Assembly (NCBI RefSeq): GCF_009827515.1
Contig: NZ_WTYO01000005.1
Location: forward strand, 124,001-188,000
Length of the DNA: 64,000 bases
DNA from: Pelagerythrobacter marinus
GTDB lineage: Bacteria > Pseudomonadota > Alphaproteobacteria > Sphingomonadales > Sphingomonadaceae
Direction: 5' to 3'
A program made the position numbers and the translations under genes. Positions 50,936-61,407 of this stretch are shown here, piece after piece. The notes under the pieces were generated by a model. It had not been told where the DNA came from, did no database searches, and saw only the letters and a program-made list of their open reading frames with translations. Numbering within the stretch: the first letter of the stretch is position 1; each line of letters begins with the position of its first letter.

Positions 50936-52081
50936 ATGACCGGACAATTCCAGCTGACCGACGACCAGCTCGCCATCCAGGAGATGGCGCAGCGCTTCAC
51001 CGCGGACAATATCACGCCTTTCGCGGCGGAGTGGGACGAGAACCACCACTTCCCGCGCGACGTGATCCAGAAAACGGGGGAACTGGGCTTCGGCGCGATC
51101 TACGTCTCGGAAGAAAGCGGCGGAATCGCGCTCGGCCGGCTGGAGGCCGCGCTGATCATGGAAGCCATGGCCTATGGCTGCCCGGCGACGAGCGCCTATG
51201 TCTCGATCCACAACATGGCGACCTGGATGATCGACCGCTTCGGCGGGCAGGCGGTGAAGGAAAAGTACCTGCCGCAGCTGGTGACGATGGAGAAGATCGC
51301 CAGCTACGCCCTGACCGAGCCGGGCAGCGGTTCGGATGCCGCCGGCCTCAAGACCACGGCACGCCGCGACGGCGACGACTACGTGCTCAACGGGACCAAG
51401 CAGTTCATTTCCGGCGGCGGGTTCAACGATATCTACGTCGTCATGGTCCGCACCGGGGAGCACAAGACCAGGGGCATTACCTGCCTGGTGGTGGAAAAGG
51501 ATACGCCCGGCGTCAGCTTCGGCAAACCGGAAAAGAAACTCGGCTGGAACGCCAGCCCCACGGCGCAGGTCATCTTCGAGGACGCGCGGATCCCCGTGGC
51601 CAACCGGATCGGCGACGAAGGCGAAGGGTTCCGTTTCGCGATGATGGGGCTCGACGGCGGGCGGCTCAACATCGGCGCCTGTTCGCTCGGCGGAGCGCAG
51701 CGCTGTCTTGACGAGGCGGTGAACTACACCCGGGAACGCCAGCAGTTCGGCCAGCCGATCGCCGATTTCCAAAACACCCAGTTCATGCTCGCCGACATGG
51801 CGACCGAGCTGGAGGCGGCGCGCGCGCTGCTTTACCTCGCGGCGGCCAAGGTGACCGACAATGCGCCCGACAAGAGCAAGTTTTCCGCCATGGCGAAACG
51901 GCTCGCGACCGACAGCGGCAGCAATGTGGTGAACGACGCGCTGCAATTGTTCGGCGGCTACGGCTACCTGAAGGAATACCCGATCGAACGTTTCTGGCGC
52001 GACCTGCGCGTCCATTCGATCCTCGAAGGGACCAACCAGGTCATGCGCATGATCGTGGGCCGGGACCTGCTGCGCCAGTAA
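50936..52081 (+). CDS. Acyl-CoA dehydrogenase (probable isobutyryl-CoA dehydrogenase)
   Basis: 381 residues, the usual size. FAD/substrate motifs YALTEPGSGSDAAGLKT, TKQFISGGGFNDIYVVMV, RERQQFGQPIADFQNTQFMLADM and the catalytic base in ILEGTNQVMRMIVGRDLL. General acyl-CoA dehydrogenase chemistry (FAD to ETF) is certain; the specificity for isobutyryl-CoA is inferred from its place between mmsA and the 3-hydroxyisobutyryl-CoA hydrolase gene. Confidence 0.93.
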   Translation: MTGQFQLTDDQLAIQEMAQRFTADNITPFAAEWDENHHFPRDVIQKTGELGFGAIYVSEESGGIALGRLEAALIMEAMAYGCPATSAYVSIHNMATWMIDRFGGQAVKEKYLPQLVTMEKIASYALTEPGSGSDAAGLKTTARRDGDDYVLNGTKQFISGGGFNDIYVVMVRTGEHKTRGITCLVVEKDTPGVSFGKPEKKLGWNASPTAQVIFEDARIPVANRIGDEGEGFRFAMMGLDGGRLNIGACSLGGAQRCLDEAVNYTRERQQFGQPIADFQNTQFMLADMATELEAARALLYLAAAKVTDNAPDKSKFSAMAKRLATDSGSNVVNDALQLFGGYGYLKEYPIERFWRDLRVHSILEGTNQVMRMIVGRDLLRQ

Positions 52082-52110
52082 CCGCGACCCGCGGCAACAT
52101 GAGAAATCCA

Positions 52111-53160
52111 ATGACCGAGAACCTCAACATCCACGCGCATGGCCGCACCGGCCATCTCTCGCTCAACCGGCCCAAGGCGCTGCATGCGCTGACGCTCGAC
52201 ATGTGCCACGCGATGAGCGCGGCGCTGGCCGAATGGGCCGGCGACGATGCGATCGAGGCGGTGATCCTCGACCATGCCGAGGGGCGCGGCTTCTGCGCGG
52301 GTGGCGACATCAACCTGCTGCGCCACTCGGCGCTGAACGACGGCGGGAAAAGCGGCCGCGAATTCTTCCACGACGAATACCGGCTCAATCACCAGATGTT
52401 CGAATATGCCAAGCCGATCGTCGCCTTCATGGACGGCATCACGATGGGCGGCGGCGTGGGCATCGCGCTGCCGTGCAAGTATCGCGTCGCGACCGAGAAC
52501 ACGCGCTTCGCCATGCCCGAAAGCGGCATCGGCCTGTTCCCCGACGTCGGCGGCGGCTGGCACCTCTCGCGCCTCGGCGGGCGGCTGGGCCAGTTCCTCG
52601 CGCTCACCGGCGCGCGGCTCGACGGGGCCGAATGCGTCTGGGCGGGCATTGCCACGCATTACCTGCCGGCCGAGAAACTCGCCGAGGCGAAAGCGCGCAT
52701 CATCGAGCATCCCGACCGGATCGGCGGCATCCTGTCCGAACTTTCGGTCACCCCGCCGCCGGCGCGGCTGGAAGAGAACGCCGCGCTGATCAAGAAACAC
52801 TTCGCCTCGGACCGCTACGAGGACATCCTCGCCAGCCTCGAAGCGGACGAGGGCGAATGGGCGGCCAAGGAGCTTGCCACGCTGCGCGGCAAGAGCCCGC
52901 AGACCTGCAAGGTCGCGCTGCGCCAGTTGAGCGAGAGTGAAAAGCTCGAGAGCTTCGCCGACAACATGCGCATGGAATATCGCATCGCCAGCCGCGTGCT
53001 GACCCGGCCCGATTTCGCCGAGGGGGTGCGCGCGGTGATCGTCGACAAGACGAACGACCCGCAATGGAACCCGGCACGCCCGGAGGACGTGAGCGAGGAA
53101 CTGCTCGACAGCATTTTCGCCCCGCTTCCCGAGGGCGAGGAGTGGACACCGCTGCAATAG
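52111..53160 (+). CDS. 3-hydroxyisobutyryl-CoA hydrolase
   Basis: 349 residues from ATG 52111 (an in-frame ATG at 52099 is an alternative; neither has a strong ribosome-binding site). Crotonase fold with GRGFCAGGDINLLR (oxyanion hole), MDGITMGGGVGIALPCKYRVATENTRFAMPESGIGLFPDVGGGWHLSRLGG (catalytic Glu and Asp of the hydrolase branch). The C-terminal extension of about 100 residues (YRIASRVLTRPDFAEGVRAVIVDK) separates it from enoyl-CoA hydratases. It releases free 3-hydroxyisobutyrate for MmsB. Confidence 0.93.
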   Translation: MTENLNIHAHGRTGHLSLNRPKALHALTLDMCHAMSAALAEWAGDDAIEAVILDHAEGRGFCAGGDINLLRHSALNDGGKSGREFFHDEYRLNHQMFEYAKPIVAFMDGITMGGGVGIALPCKYRVATENTRFAMPESGIGLFPDVGGGWHLSRLGGRLGQFLALTGARLDGAECVWAGIATHYLPAEKLAEAKARIIEHPDRIGGILSELSVTPPPARLEENAALIKKHFASDRYEDILASLEADEGEWAAKELATLRGKSPQTCKVALRQLSESEKLESFADNMRMEYRIASRVLTRPDFAEGVRAVIVDKTNDPQWNPARPEDVSEELLDSIFAPLPEGEEWTPLQ

Positions 53161-53269
53161 TCACATCGCCGTGCTGAACGCGTTTTCGGCATCGCCCCAT
53201 GCGGGGGCGGCGAAGATAGAAGCATCGACCCGCTAGCGGGTTCAGGACGACCGAACTGGAGATAGCCGC

Positions 53270-54067
53270 ATGGCCGACTACGAAACCATCACCGTCGAAC
53301 AGCGCCCGGAAGCGAACGGGGCGGTCACGCTGATAACGCTCAACCGCCCCAAGGCGCTCAACGCGCTGAACAGCAAGGTGCTCGAAGAACTGATCGACGC
53401 CTTCGCCGCCTACGAGGCGGACCGGGGACAGCTCTGCGCGGTCCTGACCGGGTCGGGCGACAAGGCCTTCGCCGCGGGCGCCGACATCAAGGAAATGAGC
53501 GAGAAGGCGGCGGCCGACTTCTACCTGGAGGATTTCTTCAGCCCCTGGACCAGCGAGATCGTGAAGAAGACGCGCAAGCCGTGGATCGCGGCGGTCAACG
53601 GCTTCGCGCTGGGCGGCGGTTGCGAACTCGCCATGATGGCCGATTTCATCATCGCGAGCGAGAACGCCAAGTTCGGCCAGCCCGAGATCAAGCTGGGCGT
53701 CGCGCCGGGCATGGGCGGTTCGCAGCGCCTGACCAGGGCCATCGGCAAGTCGAAAGCGATGGAAATGTGCCTCACCGGCCGGATGATGGACGCCGAAGAA
53801 GCCGAACGCAGCAACCTGGTCGCGCGCGTCGTGCCGCACGAGAGCCTGCTCGACGAGGCACTGAAGACCGCCGCGCAGATCGCCTCCATGCCGCCGATGG
53901 CCGCGATCGCGAACAAGGAAATGGTCAACGCCGCGTTCGAAACCAGCCTCGATCAGGGCCTCGTCATCGAACGCCGCATCTTCCAGATCCTCGCTGCGAG
54001 CGAGGACAAGAAGGAAGGCATGGCCGCCTTCGTCGAAAAGCGCGAGGGCAAGTGGAAGGGCAGGTAG
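53270..54067 (+). CDS. Enoyl-CoA hydratase
   Basis: 265 residues, start ATG 53270 (ACTGGAGATAG upstream). Crotonase motifs: [14 protein letters not shown] (first oxyanion strand), [55 protein letters not shown] with the two catalytic Glu of hydratases, and MTGR-like [22 protein letters not shown]. In this block it would hydrate methacrylyl-CoA to 3-hydroxyisobutyryl-CoA. Confidence 0.94.
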   Translation: MADYETITVEQRPEANGAVTLITLNRPKALNALNSKVLEELIDAFAAYEADRGQLCAVLTGSGDKAFAAGADIKEMSEKAAADFYLEDFFSPWTSEIVKKTRKPWIAAVNGFALGGGCELAMMADFIIASENAKFGQPEIKLGVAPGMGGSQRLTRAIGKSKAMEMCLTGRMMDAEEAERSNLVARVVPHESLLDEALKTAAQIASMPPMAAIANKEMVNAAFETSLDQGLVIERRIFQILAASEDKKEGMAAFVEKREGKWKGR

Positions 54068-54283
54068 CTTCGCCGGGTCCAGCGCTTTCCTACGCGGCGG
54101 GGCAGCTGATAGGTCCGGCACCGGCCGGGCGATAGTGAAAGGACCTGCGGTAACGGCTCGGGTGTAACCTTGGCGAATATGCGCTCCAGATCAATGGCTT
54201 GTGGGGCACAATCTGGTTGACGCCCTGTCACCTTCGTCAACCGCCCGAAAACGATCCGCAGAAATTTGCGAGAGGATGAGAAC

Positions 54284-55150
54284 ATGAAAATCGCCTTCAT
54301 CGGCCTCGGCAACATGGGCGGCGGGATGGCCGCGAACCTCGTGAAGGCGGGGCACGAGGTGAGCGCCTTCGACTTGTCGGAAGAGGCGCTGGCGACGGCC
54401 GGCGACAACGGCTGCACGACATTCACCGATGCCGCCGAGGCCGTCCGCGGCGTCGAAGGCGTGGTGACGATGCTGCCCAACGGCGCGATCGTGAAATCGG
54501 TCTATACCGACAGCGTGATCGGCAAGGCCCCCGAAGGCGCGGTGCTGCTCGATTGCTCGACCATCGATGTCGCCACCGCCAAGGAGATTAACGCCAAGGC
54601 CGAAGCGGCCGGATACGACATGGTCGATGCCCCCGTCTCGGGCGGGATCGCGGCGGCGAATGGCGGGACGCTGACTTTCATGGTCGGCGGCACCGAGAAG
54701 GCCTTCGCGCGCGCCGAGGAGGTGCTGAACGCGATGGGCAAGGCCGTGATCCACGCGGGCGACGCAGGCGCCGGCCAGACCGCCAAGATCTGCAACAACA
54801 TGCTGCTCGCCATTTCGATGATCGGCACGGCAGAGGCGATGAAAATGGCCGAGAAGCTCGGCCTCGACCCGCAGAAGTTCTACGAGATCAGCTCGCAGTC
54901 CTCGGGCTATTGCTGGTCCCTGAATGCCTACACTCCCCTGCCCGGCGTCGGTGTCGAAAGCCCGGCCGACAATGGCTACCAGGGCGGCTTCGCCACTGGC
55001 CTGATGCTCAAGGATCTGAAGCTGGCGATGGAGGCGGCGCAAACCGCCGATGCCTCGACCCCGCTGGGCCGCCATGCGAAGGAGCTCTACGAGCAGTTCG
55101 CCGAGGACAATGCCGGGCTCGACTTCAGCGCGATCATCAAGTCGCTCTGA
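54284..55150 (+). CDS. mmsB: 3-hydroxyisobutyrate dehydrogenase
   Basis: 288 residues from the ATG at 54284 (GAGAGGATGAG upstream). N-terminal NAD fold KIAFIGLGNMGGGMAANLVKAGHEV, substrate motif DAPVSGGIAAANGGTLTFMVGG, catalytic Lys in GAGQTAKICNNMLLAISMIGTAEAM and C-terminal GFATGLMLKDLKLAMEAA. Oxidises 3-hydroxyisobutyrate to methylmalonate semialdehyde, the substrate of MmsA. Its last 14 bases overlap the convergent Nmad3-like gene. A 216-base gap with no gene separates it from the hydratase. Confidence 0.95.
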   Translation: MKIAFIGLGNMGGGMAANLVKAGHEVSAFDLSEEALATAGDNGCTTFTDAAEAVRGVEGVVTMLPNGAIVKSVYTDSVIGKAPEGAVLLDCSTIDVATAKEINAKAEAAGYDMVDAPVSGGIAAANGGTLTFMVGGTEKAFARAEEVLNAMGKAVIHAGDAGAGQTAKICNNMLLAISMIGTAEAMKMAEKLGLDPQKFYEISSQSSGYCWSLNAYTPLPGVGVESPADNGYQGGFATGLMLKDLKLAMEAAQTADASTPLGRHAKELYEQFAEDNAGLDFSAIIKSL

Positions 55151-55871
55151 TCTCGTCCAGCACCCGCGCGAGCCATTCGCGCGGGGCCTTGCGGCGGCCG
55201 ATATCGGCGACGAATTCCTGCCCGCGCGCGACGCTTTTCAGGCGGCCTGCGCGCAACCAGCAATCGGCCCGGTCGTGATAGCTGAGCCCCCCGCGGCGGA
55301 GCCAGCCCGGCCGCTGCCAGAGCGAAGGCGGGCCTTCGGGAACGGTCAATCGCAGCGCGTCGCCGGCCCGCCCCGCCACCTGCCCCGGGCCGCAGTAGAC
55401 CGTGTCGTTCGTCGCGCTCATGCCGATCGCGTGGGGGTGATCGTGGCGGAGCAGCGCATCCCGCCGCTCCGGCGCGCAATCGGCGAGGGCGACGACCTCC
55501 TCCACCGCGAGATAGCCGAAGATGCGGTGGTGCGGCTCGCCCGTGCGCTCGTCCCGGAACAGGCCGAAGAACAGGAACACGTCGCCCGGCCCCACCCCGC
55601 GGTTGGCCAGGTGGGTCTGGGCGGCGCCGCATTGTCCGAACAGGCAGGTGCCGCCGGGCAGGAACATCGGGTCGTGGTGACAGCGATCCCCGGCCCCGAG
55701 GCGCCCCCGGCTGGCGCGGCGCACGTGCTCGCCCAACCCCAGCGCGCCATAGGTCGTGCGCGACGGCCCGCCGGCCGGGATCGGCAGGCTGACCGGGCGG
55801 CCATCGACGATAGGCGAAGCGCCGCCACCCGCCGCGCTGTCGAACCCCTTGCGGCTAAAGATCACGCGCAT
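55137..55871 (-). CDS. Nmad3-like (nucleotide-modification-associated) protein
   Basis: 244 residues from the ATG at 55871; longer in-frame starts would lie inside the divergent gene. The opening MRVIFSRKGFDSAAGGGASPI-DGRPVSLPIP, the central GGTCLFGQCGAAQTHLANRGVGPGDVFLFFGLFRD and FGYLAVEEVV fit the Nmad3 family (nucleotide modification associated domain 3), predicted from phage and bacterial contexts with modified bases. Further on, SATNDTVYCGPGQVAG and VARGQEFVADIG are also conserved-looking. Biochemical function is unknown. It is divergent from a nucleotidyltransferase gene, which may or may not be meaningful. Confidence 0.75.
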   Translation of the reverse strand: MRVIFSRKGFDSAAGGGASPIVDGRPVSLPIPAGGPSRTTYGALGLGEHVRRASRGRLGAGDRCHHDPMFLPGGTCLFGQCGAAQTHLANRGVGPGDVFLFFGLFRDERTGEPHHRIFGYLAVEEVVALADCAPERRDALLRHDHPHAIGMSATNDTVYCGPGQVAGRAGDALRLTVPEGPPSLWQRPGWLRRGGLSYHDRADCWLRAGRLKSVARGQEFVADIGRRKAPREWLARVLDEIRAT

Positions 55872-55944
55872 TCGCCGCCCCTGCCGCGCGGCGCGCAGGC
55901 TGGCAAGGGTTGCCAATCCGGCCCATGGGTCTAGGGAGCGGGGC

Positions 55945-56739
55945 GTGACCGTCACTGCACTCATCATGGCCGGCAAGCGTTCCGGCGTTCTCGATCCCCT
56001 GGCCGCGCGGGCCGGCGTCGCGCAGAAATGCGTCGTGCCGGTGGGCGGGAAGCCGATGATCGAACATGTGGTGGAGGCGGTATCTGCCTGCCCGCAAGTC
56101 GGCGAAATCCGCATCGTCGCGCACGAGCCGGACGAGATCGCCGCCATTCCGCTGGTCGCGAAGCTGGTGGACGAAGGGCGGCTGTCATTCCGGCCCGGCG
56201 CCTTCAACCTGGTCGACAGCGTGTTCTCGGGCGCGGAGGATGCGCGGTTCCCGCTCCTTATCACCACCGCCGACAATTGCCTCGTCACCCCCGAAGGCTA
56301 CGGCGAATTCATCGAGAAGGCCCTGGCAGAAGATGCCGGTGCCGCCGCGGCGCTCGCGCGCAAGGAAGACGTCCAGGCGGCGGACCCGGAAGGGCAATCG
56401 CGCTTCTACCAGTTTTCCGATGGCAGCTATTCCAACTGCAACACCTACTGGATCGGCAGCGAGCGCGCGCTTTCGGCGGCCGAGATCATGCGGGGCGGCG
56501 GGCAGTTCGTGAAATATCCGCGCCGGATCGCCAAGGCTTTCGGCGTGCTCAACCTCGTTCGCTTCTACCTCGGCTGGGGTTCGAAGGAGAAGCTCTTCGC
56601 GCAGGTATCGCGCCGGTTCGGCTTCAAGCTGGTCCCCATCGTCCTCTCGCGCGGGGAATACGCGGTGGACGTGGACAACGAACGGACGTTCGAAGTGACC
56701 GAACGCCTGCTGGCCAAGCGGGAGGCGGCGGCGGGTTGA
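55945..56739 (+). CDS. MobA-like NTP transferase (nucleotidyltransferase)
   Basis: 264 residues, GTG start at 55945 behind GGGAGCGGGG. The N-terminal signature TALIMAGKRSGVLDPLAARAGVAQKCVVPVGGKPMIEHVVEAV is the nucleotide-binding loop and Lys of the GT-A-like nucleotidyltransferase fold, and LLITTADNCLVTPE carries the metal-binding Asp. Such enzymes activate sugars, alcohols or cofactors with CTP/GTP/UTP. The following flippase gene starts 18 bases later, so a role in a cell-envelope glycolipid or polysaccharide is the best inference. Confidence 0.85.
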   Translation: MTVTALIMAGKRSGVLDPLAARAGVAQKCVVPVGGKPMIEHVVEAVSACPQVGEIRIVAHEPDEIAAIPLVAKLVDEGRLSFRPGAFNLVDSVFSGAEDARFPLLITTADNCLVTPEGYGEFIEKALAEDAGAAAALARKEDVQAADPEGQSRFYQFSDGSYSNCNTYWIGSERALSAAEIMRGGGQFVKYPRRIAKAFGVLNLVRFYLGWGSKEKLFAQVSRRFGFKLVPIVLSRGEYAVDVDNERTFEVTERLLAKREAAAG

Positions 56740-56756
56740 CGCCGCCGTAACGGGCC

Positions 56757-58022
56757 ATGCGTCGGCTGTTGCGCAATATCGGCTGGCTGCTGAGCGGCCG
56801 CGCGGTCAATGCCGTGCTCAGCCTCGTCTATCTCGCCCTGGCCACGCGCACGCTGGGGATGGAGGCATTCGGCTATTTCGCGCTGATCATCGCGATCGGG
56901 CAGACCGTCACCGGTCTGGCCAACTTCCAGACCTGGCAGTTCGTCGTCCGCTGGGGCAGCGAGCCGCGCGGCGCGGGCGAGGCGACCGGTTTCGCGATCG
57001 CGCTCGACATGCTCAGCGTCGTGATCGGCACCGCGATCGCGGCCGCGCTGGTCTGGAGCGCGCAGCACTGGCTGCCCTTGCCCGGCGATCTCCTGTGGGT
57101 GGCGTTCGGGTACTGCATCGTCTCGCTGCTTTCGATGCGATCGACCCCGACCGGGCTATTGCGCCTGCGCTTCCAGTTCGGCCGCGCCACCGCGGCGGAG
57201 GCGGTGCAGCCGATGATCCGCGCGCTCGGGGCGATCCTGGCCGCGCTGTTCATGCCGAGTGTGCTGGGCTTCATCCTCGCCTGGGCGGCGGCGGAAGTGG
57301 CCGTGGCCCTGGCGCTGTGGGCGGCGGCGGCCTGGCGCGAGAAGATCGATTTCTCGCAGATCAGCCTCTGGCGCCTCCCCCGCGAGCACCCGGGCGCCTG
57401 GCGCTTCGTATGGTCGACCAACATGTCGGGCAGCCTGACGGTCGGCGGCAAGCAGGTGATGATCCTGCTGGTCGGCGCGATCGGGGGCGAGGCCTTCGCG
57501 GGCGGGTTCCGCGTCGCCTCGCAACTGGGCCAGGCGCTGGTGCAACTGGCGCAGACGGTGTCGAAGGCGATCTATCCCGAGCTGGTCCACGCGCAGGACG
57601 AGGCGCACGACATGGCCCGCCGCATGGCCAATATCGCGCTGATCGGCGGCGCGCTGGCCGTGCTCTTCGCGCTGGTCTTCGGCCGCTGGGGGCTGGAGGC
57701 GATCGCGGGGCCGGAATTCGGCGTCGTCTACTGGGCCATGGTGATCCTGGCCATTGCCGGCGCGATCGAACTGGTCGGCGCGAGCCTGGAATCGCTGCTC
57801 GTCTCGGCCGGCCGCGCAGGCACCGCCTTCCTGGTGCGCGCGGTGCCCACGGTACTGGCCCTGCTGCTGCTGGAAACGGCGATGGGCTGGAACGGGTTGA
57901 AAGGGGCGGCCTTCACCGTGCTCGGCTCCAGCGCGCTGGCGGTGATCGGATTCTGGGTCGCGATCATCTCGCTCCAGCAGATCAAGATCACAGTCGAGCG
58001 CAAGAGCGACGGGATCGGCTAG
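56757..58022 (+). CDS. Polysaccharide/oligosaccharide flippase (MOP superfamily)
   Basis: 421 residues with about 12-13 hydrophobic helices. The N-terminus LLRNIGWLLSGRAVNAVLSLVYLALATRTLGMEAFGYFALIIAIGQTVTGLANFQTWQFVVRWG is the standard opening of Wzx-type transporters (helix 1 followed by LGxxxFGxF). It moves lipid-linked glycans across the inner membrane. Start ATG 56757, 18 bases after the nucleotidyltransferase stop, so the two form an operon. No glycosyltransferases are present in the window. Confidence 0.9.
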   Translation: MRRLLRNIGWLLSGRAVNAVLSLVYLALATRTLGMEAFGYFALIIAIGQTVTGLANFQTWQFVVRWGSEPRGAGEATGFAIALDMLSVVIGTAIAAALVWSAQHWLPLPGDLLWVAFGYCIVSLLSMRSTPTGLLRLRFQFGRATAAEAVQPMIRALGAILAALFMPSVLGFILAWAAAEVAVALALWAAAAWREKIDFSQISLWRLPREHPGAWRFVWSTNMSGSLTVGGKQVMILLVGAIGGEAFAGGFRVASQLGQALVQLAQTVSKAIYPELVHAQDEAHDMARRMANIALIGGALAVLFALVFGRWGLEAIAGPEFGVVYWAMVILAIAGAIELVGASLESLLVSAGRAGTAFLVRAVPTVLALLLLETAMGWNGLKGAAFTVLGSSALAVIGFWVAIISLQQIKITVERKSDGIG

Positions 58023-58052
58023 CCGCGCGGGCAGGGCGGCGCCCCGGCAGGA

Positions 58053-59627
58053 TCAGTCCCCTTTCGCCCCCTGCCACGCGAGGACCGGCTTGCGCGCGGC
58101 CTGCGTCTCGTCCAGCCGCCGGCGCGGGGCATAGTAGGGCGCCTGCTTCATCGCGCCGTCGCCTGCCCTCGCCCGTTCGGCCACGCTGCGGAAAGCCTCG
58201 ATGAACTGGTCGAGGCCGGCCTTGCTCTCGGTTTCGGTCGGTTCGATCAGCATGGCCCCGTGGACGACGAGCGGGAAATACATCGTCATCGGATGATAGC
58301 CCTCGTCGATCAGCGACTTGGCGAGGTCGAGCGTCGAAAGCCCTTCGGCGAAACCGCGATCGCCGAACAGCGCCTCGTGCATGCAGGGCCCGCTGTCGCC
58401 GAACGGCGCATCGAGCAGGTCATCCAGGCTGCGCAGGATGTAATTGGCGTTGAGAACCGCGTCTTCCGCCACTTGCGCGAGCCCGTCGGCCCCGTGGCTG
58501 AGAATGTAGGCCAGCGCGCGGGTGAACATGCCCATCTGGCCGTGGAAGGCCGTCATCCGGCCGAAGGCGCTGGTATGGTCGAACTCGGCCGCGTTCTCTT
58601 CCTCCACCAGGTGCACGACCCCGTCGGCCGTGCGCGCGGTGAACGGCAACGGTCCATACGGCGAAAGCGCCTGTGACAGGACGACCGGGCCCGAACCCGG
58701 CCCGCCGCCGCCATGGGGGGTGGAAAACGTCTTGTGCAGGTTGATGTGCATGGCATCGACGCCGAGGTCGCCCGGCCGCACCTTGCCCACGATCGCGTTG
58801 AAATTCGCCCCGTCGCAATAGACGAAGCCGCCCGCGGCGTGGACCGCATCGGAAATCGCCTTCATGTCGCGTTCGAACAGGCCGCAGGTGTTCGGATTGG
58901 TGATCATCACCCCGGCGACATCCGGGCCGAGCCGCGCCTTCAGGGCTTCCAGGTCCACCCGGCCATCGGCATTGGCGGGAATGTTCTCCACCCGGTAACC
59001 GGCGAAGGCGGCCGTGGCCGGGTTGGTCCCGTGCGCGCTTTCGGGCACCAGGATCACTTCGCGCGCGTCGCCGCGCGCCTCCAGCGCGGCGCGGATGCAC
59101 AGAATGCCGCAAAGCTCTCCGTGCGCGCCTGCCTTCGGGCTCATCGCCACGCCGTGCATCCCGGTCAGCTCGATCAGCCAGTGGGCCAGCTCGTTGATCA
59201 CTTCCAGCGCGCCGCGCACCGTCGATACCGGCTGGAGCGGGTGAACGTCGGCAAAGCCGGGTATGCGCGCGACTTTCTCGTTGAGGCGCGGGTTGTGCTT
59301 CATCGTGCACGAGCCGAGCGGGAAGAGGCCGAGGTCGATCGCGTAGTTCTGCCGGCTGAGCCGGGTGTAGTGCCGCACCGTCTCCGGCTCCGAAAGGCCC
59401 GGCAGGCCGATCGGGTCGCGCCGCTCCATCCCGCCGAGCCGGTTCGGTCCGCCCGGCGCGATCTCGGGCAGGTCGACTCCGGTCGTTTCGGCATGGCCGA
59501 TCTCGAAGATCAGCGGCTCTTCCAGCATCAGCGCGCGGTTGCCGGTGGCCGTGGCCGGGCCTTCGTGCATGCCGTCGGCGGCAGCGGTCATCTCGGGCTT
59601 CCAGCCGGACTTGTTCGGGGCGTTCAT
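58053..59627 (-). CDS. gcvPB: Glycine dehydrogenase (decarboxylating) subunit 2
   Basis: 524 residues, start ATG 59627 overlapping the gcvPA stop (ATGA). P-protein C-terminal half with PLP-binding Lys in [38 protein letters not shown] and [11 protein letters not shown]. With GcvPA it decarboxylates glycine and transfers the aminomethyl group to lipoylated GcvH. The split P-protein is the usual form in sphingomonads. Last gene of the gcvT-H-PA-PB operon. Confidence 0.97.
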   Translation of the reverse strand: MNAPNKSGWKPEMTAAADGMHEGPATATGNRALMLEEPLIFEIGHAETTGVDLPEIAPGGPNRLGGMERRDPIGLPGLSEPETVRHYTRLSRQNYAIDLGLFPLGSCTMKHNPRLNEKVARIPGFADVHPLQPVSTVRGALEVINELAHWLIELTGMHGVAMSPKAGAHGELCGILCIRAALEARGDAREVILVPESAHGTNPATAAFAGYRVENIPANADGRVDLEALKARLGPDVAGVMITNPNTCGLFERDMKAISDAVHAAGGFVYCDGANFNAIVGKVRPGDLGVDAMHINLHKTFSTPHGGGGPGSGPVVLSQALSPYGPLPFTARTADGVVHLVEEENAAEFDHTSAFGRMTAFHGQMGMFTRALAYILSHGADGLAQVAEDAVLNANYILRSLDDLLDAPFGDSGPCMHEALFGDRGFAEGLSTLDLAKSLIDEGYHPMTMYFPLVVHGAMLIEPTETESKAGLDQFIEAFRSVAERARAGDGAMKQAPYYAPRRRLDETQAARKPVLAWQGAKGD

Positions 59628-60985
59628 GCCAGCGCCTCCTGCAGGGCGGAGGCCAGCGTCTCGATGTCCTCGCGCGTTGTGGTTTCGGTGACCGCGACCA
59701 GGAGCCCGTCTTCCAGGGCATCGACCCCGGGGAAGAGCCGGCCCAGCGAGACGCCGGCCAGCACCCCGTCGTCGGCCAGGCGGCGCACGACCTGGCGGGC
59801 GTCGGTGCCCAGCCGCAGGGTGAATTCGTTGAAGAAGCTGTCGTTCAGGAGCTCCACGCCGGGGATCTGCGCCAGCCGGTCGGCCGCCTCGCAGGCCAGC
59901 GAATGGTTGCACGCGGCCAGGCGGCGCAGCCCTTCCTCGCCCAGCAGGGTCATGTGCACGCTGAAGGCCAGCGCGCAGAGCCCGCTGTTGGTGCAGATGT
60001 TGCTGGTCGCCTTCTCCCGGCGGATATGCTGTTCGCGGGTGGAGAGGGTCAGGACGAACCCGCGCTTCCCCTCCGCATCGACGGTCTCGCCGCACAGCCG
60101 CCCCGGCATCTGGCGCGCGTGCCTGGCATCGCGCACCGCGAACAGGCCGAGATAGGGGCCGCCGAACTGCAGCCCCACGCCGATCGCCTGCCCTTCGCCG
60201 ACGACGATATCCGCGCCCAGTTCGCCCGGCGACTTGATCGCCCCCAGGGCCACCGGCTCGGTATTGACCGCGACCAGCAGCGCGCCCTTGGCATGGGCAG
60301 CCTCCGCAATGGCGCCGAGATCGGGAATACGGCCGAGGATGTCGGGGTACTGCACGACCACGCACGAGGTTTCGTCGTCGATCCGGGCAATCAGCCCCTC
60401 GTTGTCGGGCGTGCCCTGGAGCGAGGGGAGCGCATCGGCGATCTCGTCGTCGGTGAACTTGGCCATCGTGCGCACGACTTCGGCATAGTGCGGGTGCAGC
60501 GCGCCGGAGAGCACGACCCGCTTGCGCCGGGTGACCCGCCCCGCCATCGCGACCGCTTCCCAGCAGGCGGTCGAGCCGTCGTACATCGAGGCATTGGCCA
60601 CCGCGCAGCCGTAAAGCCGCGCGACCTGCGTCTGGAACTCGAACAGCATCTGCAGCGTGCCCTGCGCGATTTCCGGCTGGTAGGGCGTATAGGCAGTCAG
60701 GAACTCGCCGCGCTGGATCACGTGGTCCACGCTGGCCGGGACATGGTGGCGATAGGCGCCCGCCCCCAGGAAGAACGGCGCATCGCCGGCCGCGAGGTTC
60801 CTGCGCGACAGGCGCTGCATGTGTCGCTCCACCGCCATTTCGCCGGCGTGGAGCGGCAGGCCCCCGATCGGCCCCGACAGGCGGGCCTCCTCCGGCACGT
60901 CGACGAAGAGATCGTCGATCGACGAAACGCCGATTCGGTCGAGCATCGCCGATCGATCGGCCTGGGTCAGGGGTAAGTAACGCAT
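59624..60985 (-). CDS. gcvPA: Glycine dehydrogenase (decarboxylating) subunit 1
   Basis: 453 residues from ATG 60985, opening [26 protein letters not shown]. Conserved [66 protein letters not shown] and [12 protein letters not shown] identify the N-terminal P-protein subunit. Partner of GcvPB. It starts 48 bases after gcvH ends. Confidence 0.97.
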   Translation of the reverse strand: MRYLPLTQADRSAMLDRIGVSSIDDLFVDVPEEARLSGPIGGLPLHAGEMAVERHMQRLSRRNLAAGDAPFFLGAGAYRHHVPASVDHVIQRGEFLTAYTPYQPEIAQGTLQMLFEFQTQVARLYGCAVANASMYDGSTACWEAVAMAGRVTRRKRVVLSGALHPHYAEVVRTMAKFTDDEIADALPSLQGTPDNEGLIARIDDETSCVVVQYPDILGRIPDLGAIAEAAHAKGALLVAVNTEPVALGAIKSPGELGADIVVGEGQAIGVGLQFGGPYLGLFAVRDARHARQMPGRLCGETVDAEGKRGFVLTLSTREQHIRREKATSNICTNSGLCALAFSVHMTLLGEEGLRRLAACNHSLACEAADRLAQIPGVELLNDSFFNEFTLRLGTDARQVVRRLADDGVLAGVSLGRLFPGVDALEDGLLVAVTETTTREDIETLASALQEALA

Positions 60986-61032
60986 AGTCCTGCTTTCCTG
61001 CGCCCCGCGGCGGCGGGGGTTTCCTGTCGCGT

Positions 61033-61407
61033 TCAAAGGCCGTCGACGAAGCTCTTGTAGGCGGCAGCGTCCATCAGCCCTTCGAGCTGCGCCTTGTCGG
61101 CGATGGTCAGCTTGAAGAACCAGCCGTCTTCCTCGGGGCTGGAGTTGACGAGCGCCGGATCGCCGTCGAGCGAATCGTTGATCTCGGTCACTTCGCCGCT
61201 GATCGGGGCGTAGACGTCGCTCGCCGCCTTGACGCTTTCGACGACCGCCGCGTCCTTCCCCTTTTCCACCGGGGTACCGACCGCGGGCAGTTCGACGAAC
61301 ACGATATCGCCCAGCTGGCCTTGCGCGTAATCGGTGATGCCGACCGTGGCGGTATCCCCCTCGACGTCGATCCATTCGTGTTCTTCGGTGAAATATCGGG
61401 CCATCAT
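61033..61407 (-). CDS. gcvH: Glycine cleavage system H protein
   Basis: 124 residues. Lipoyl-Lys in [23 protein letters not shown]; opening [38 protein letters not shown] is typical. Two adjacent ATGs (61407, 61404); the first overlaps the gcvT stop. Carries the aminomethyl intermediate between P, T and L proteins. Confidence 0.97.
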   Translation of the reverse strand: MMARYFTEEHEWIDVEGDTATVGITDYAQGQLGDIVFVELPAVGTPVEKGKDAAVVESVKAASDVYAPISGEVTEINDSLDGDPALVNSSPEEDGWFFKLTIADKAQLEGLMDAAAYKSFVDGL

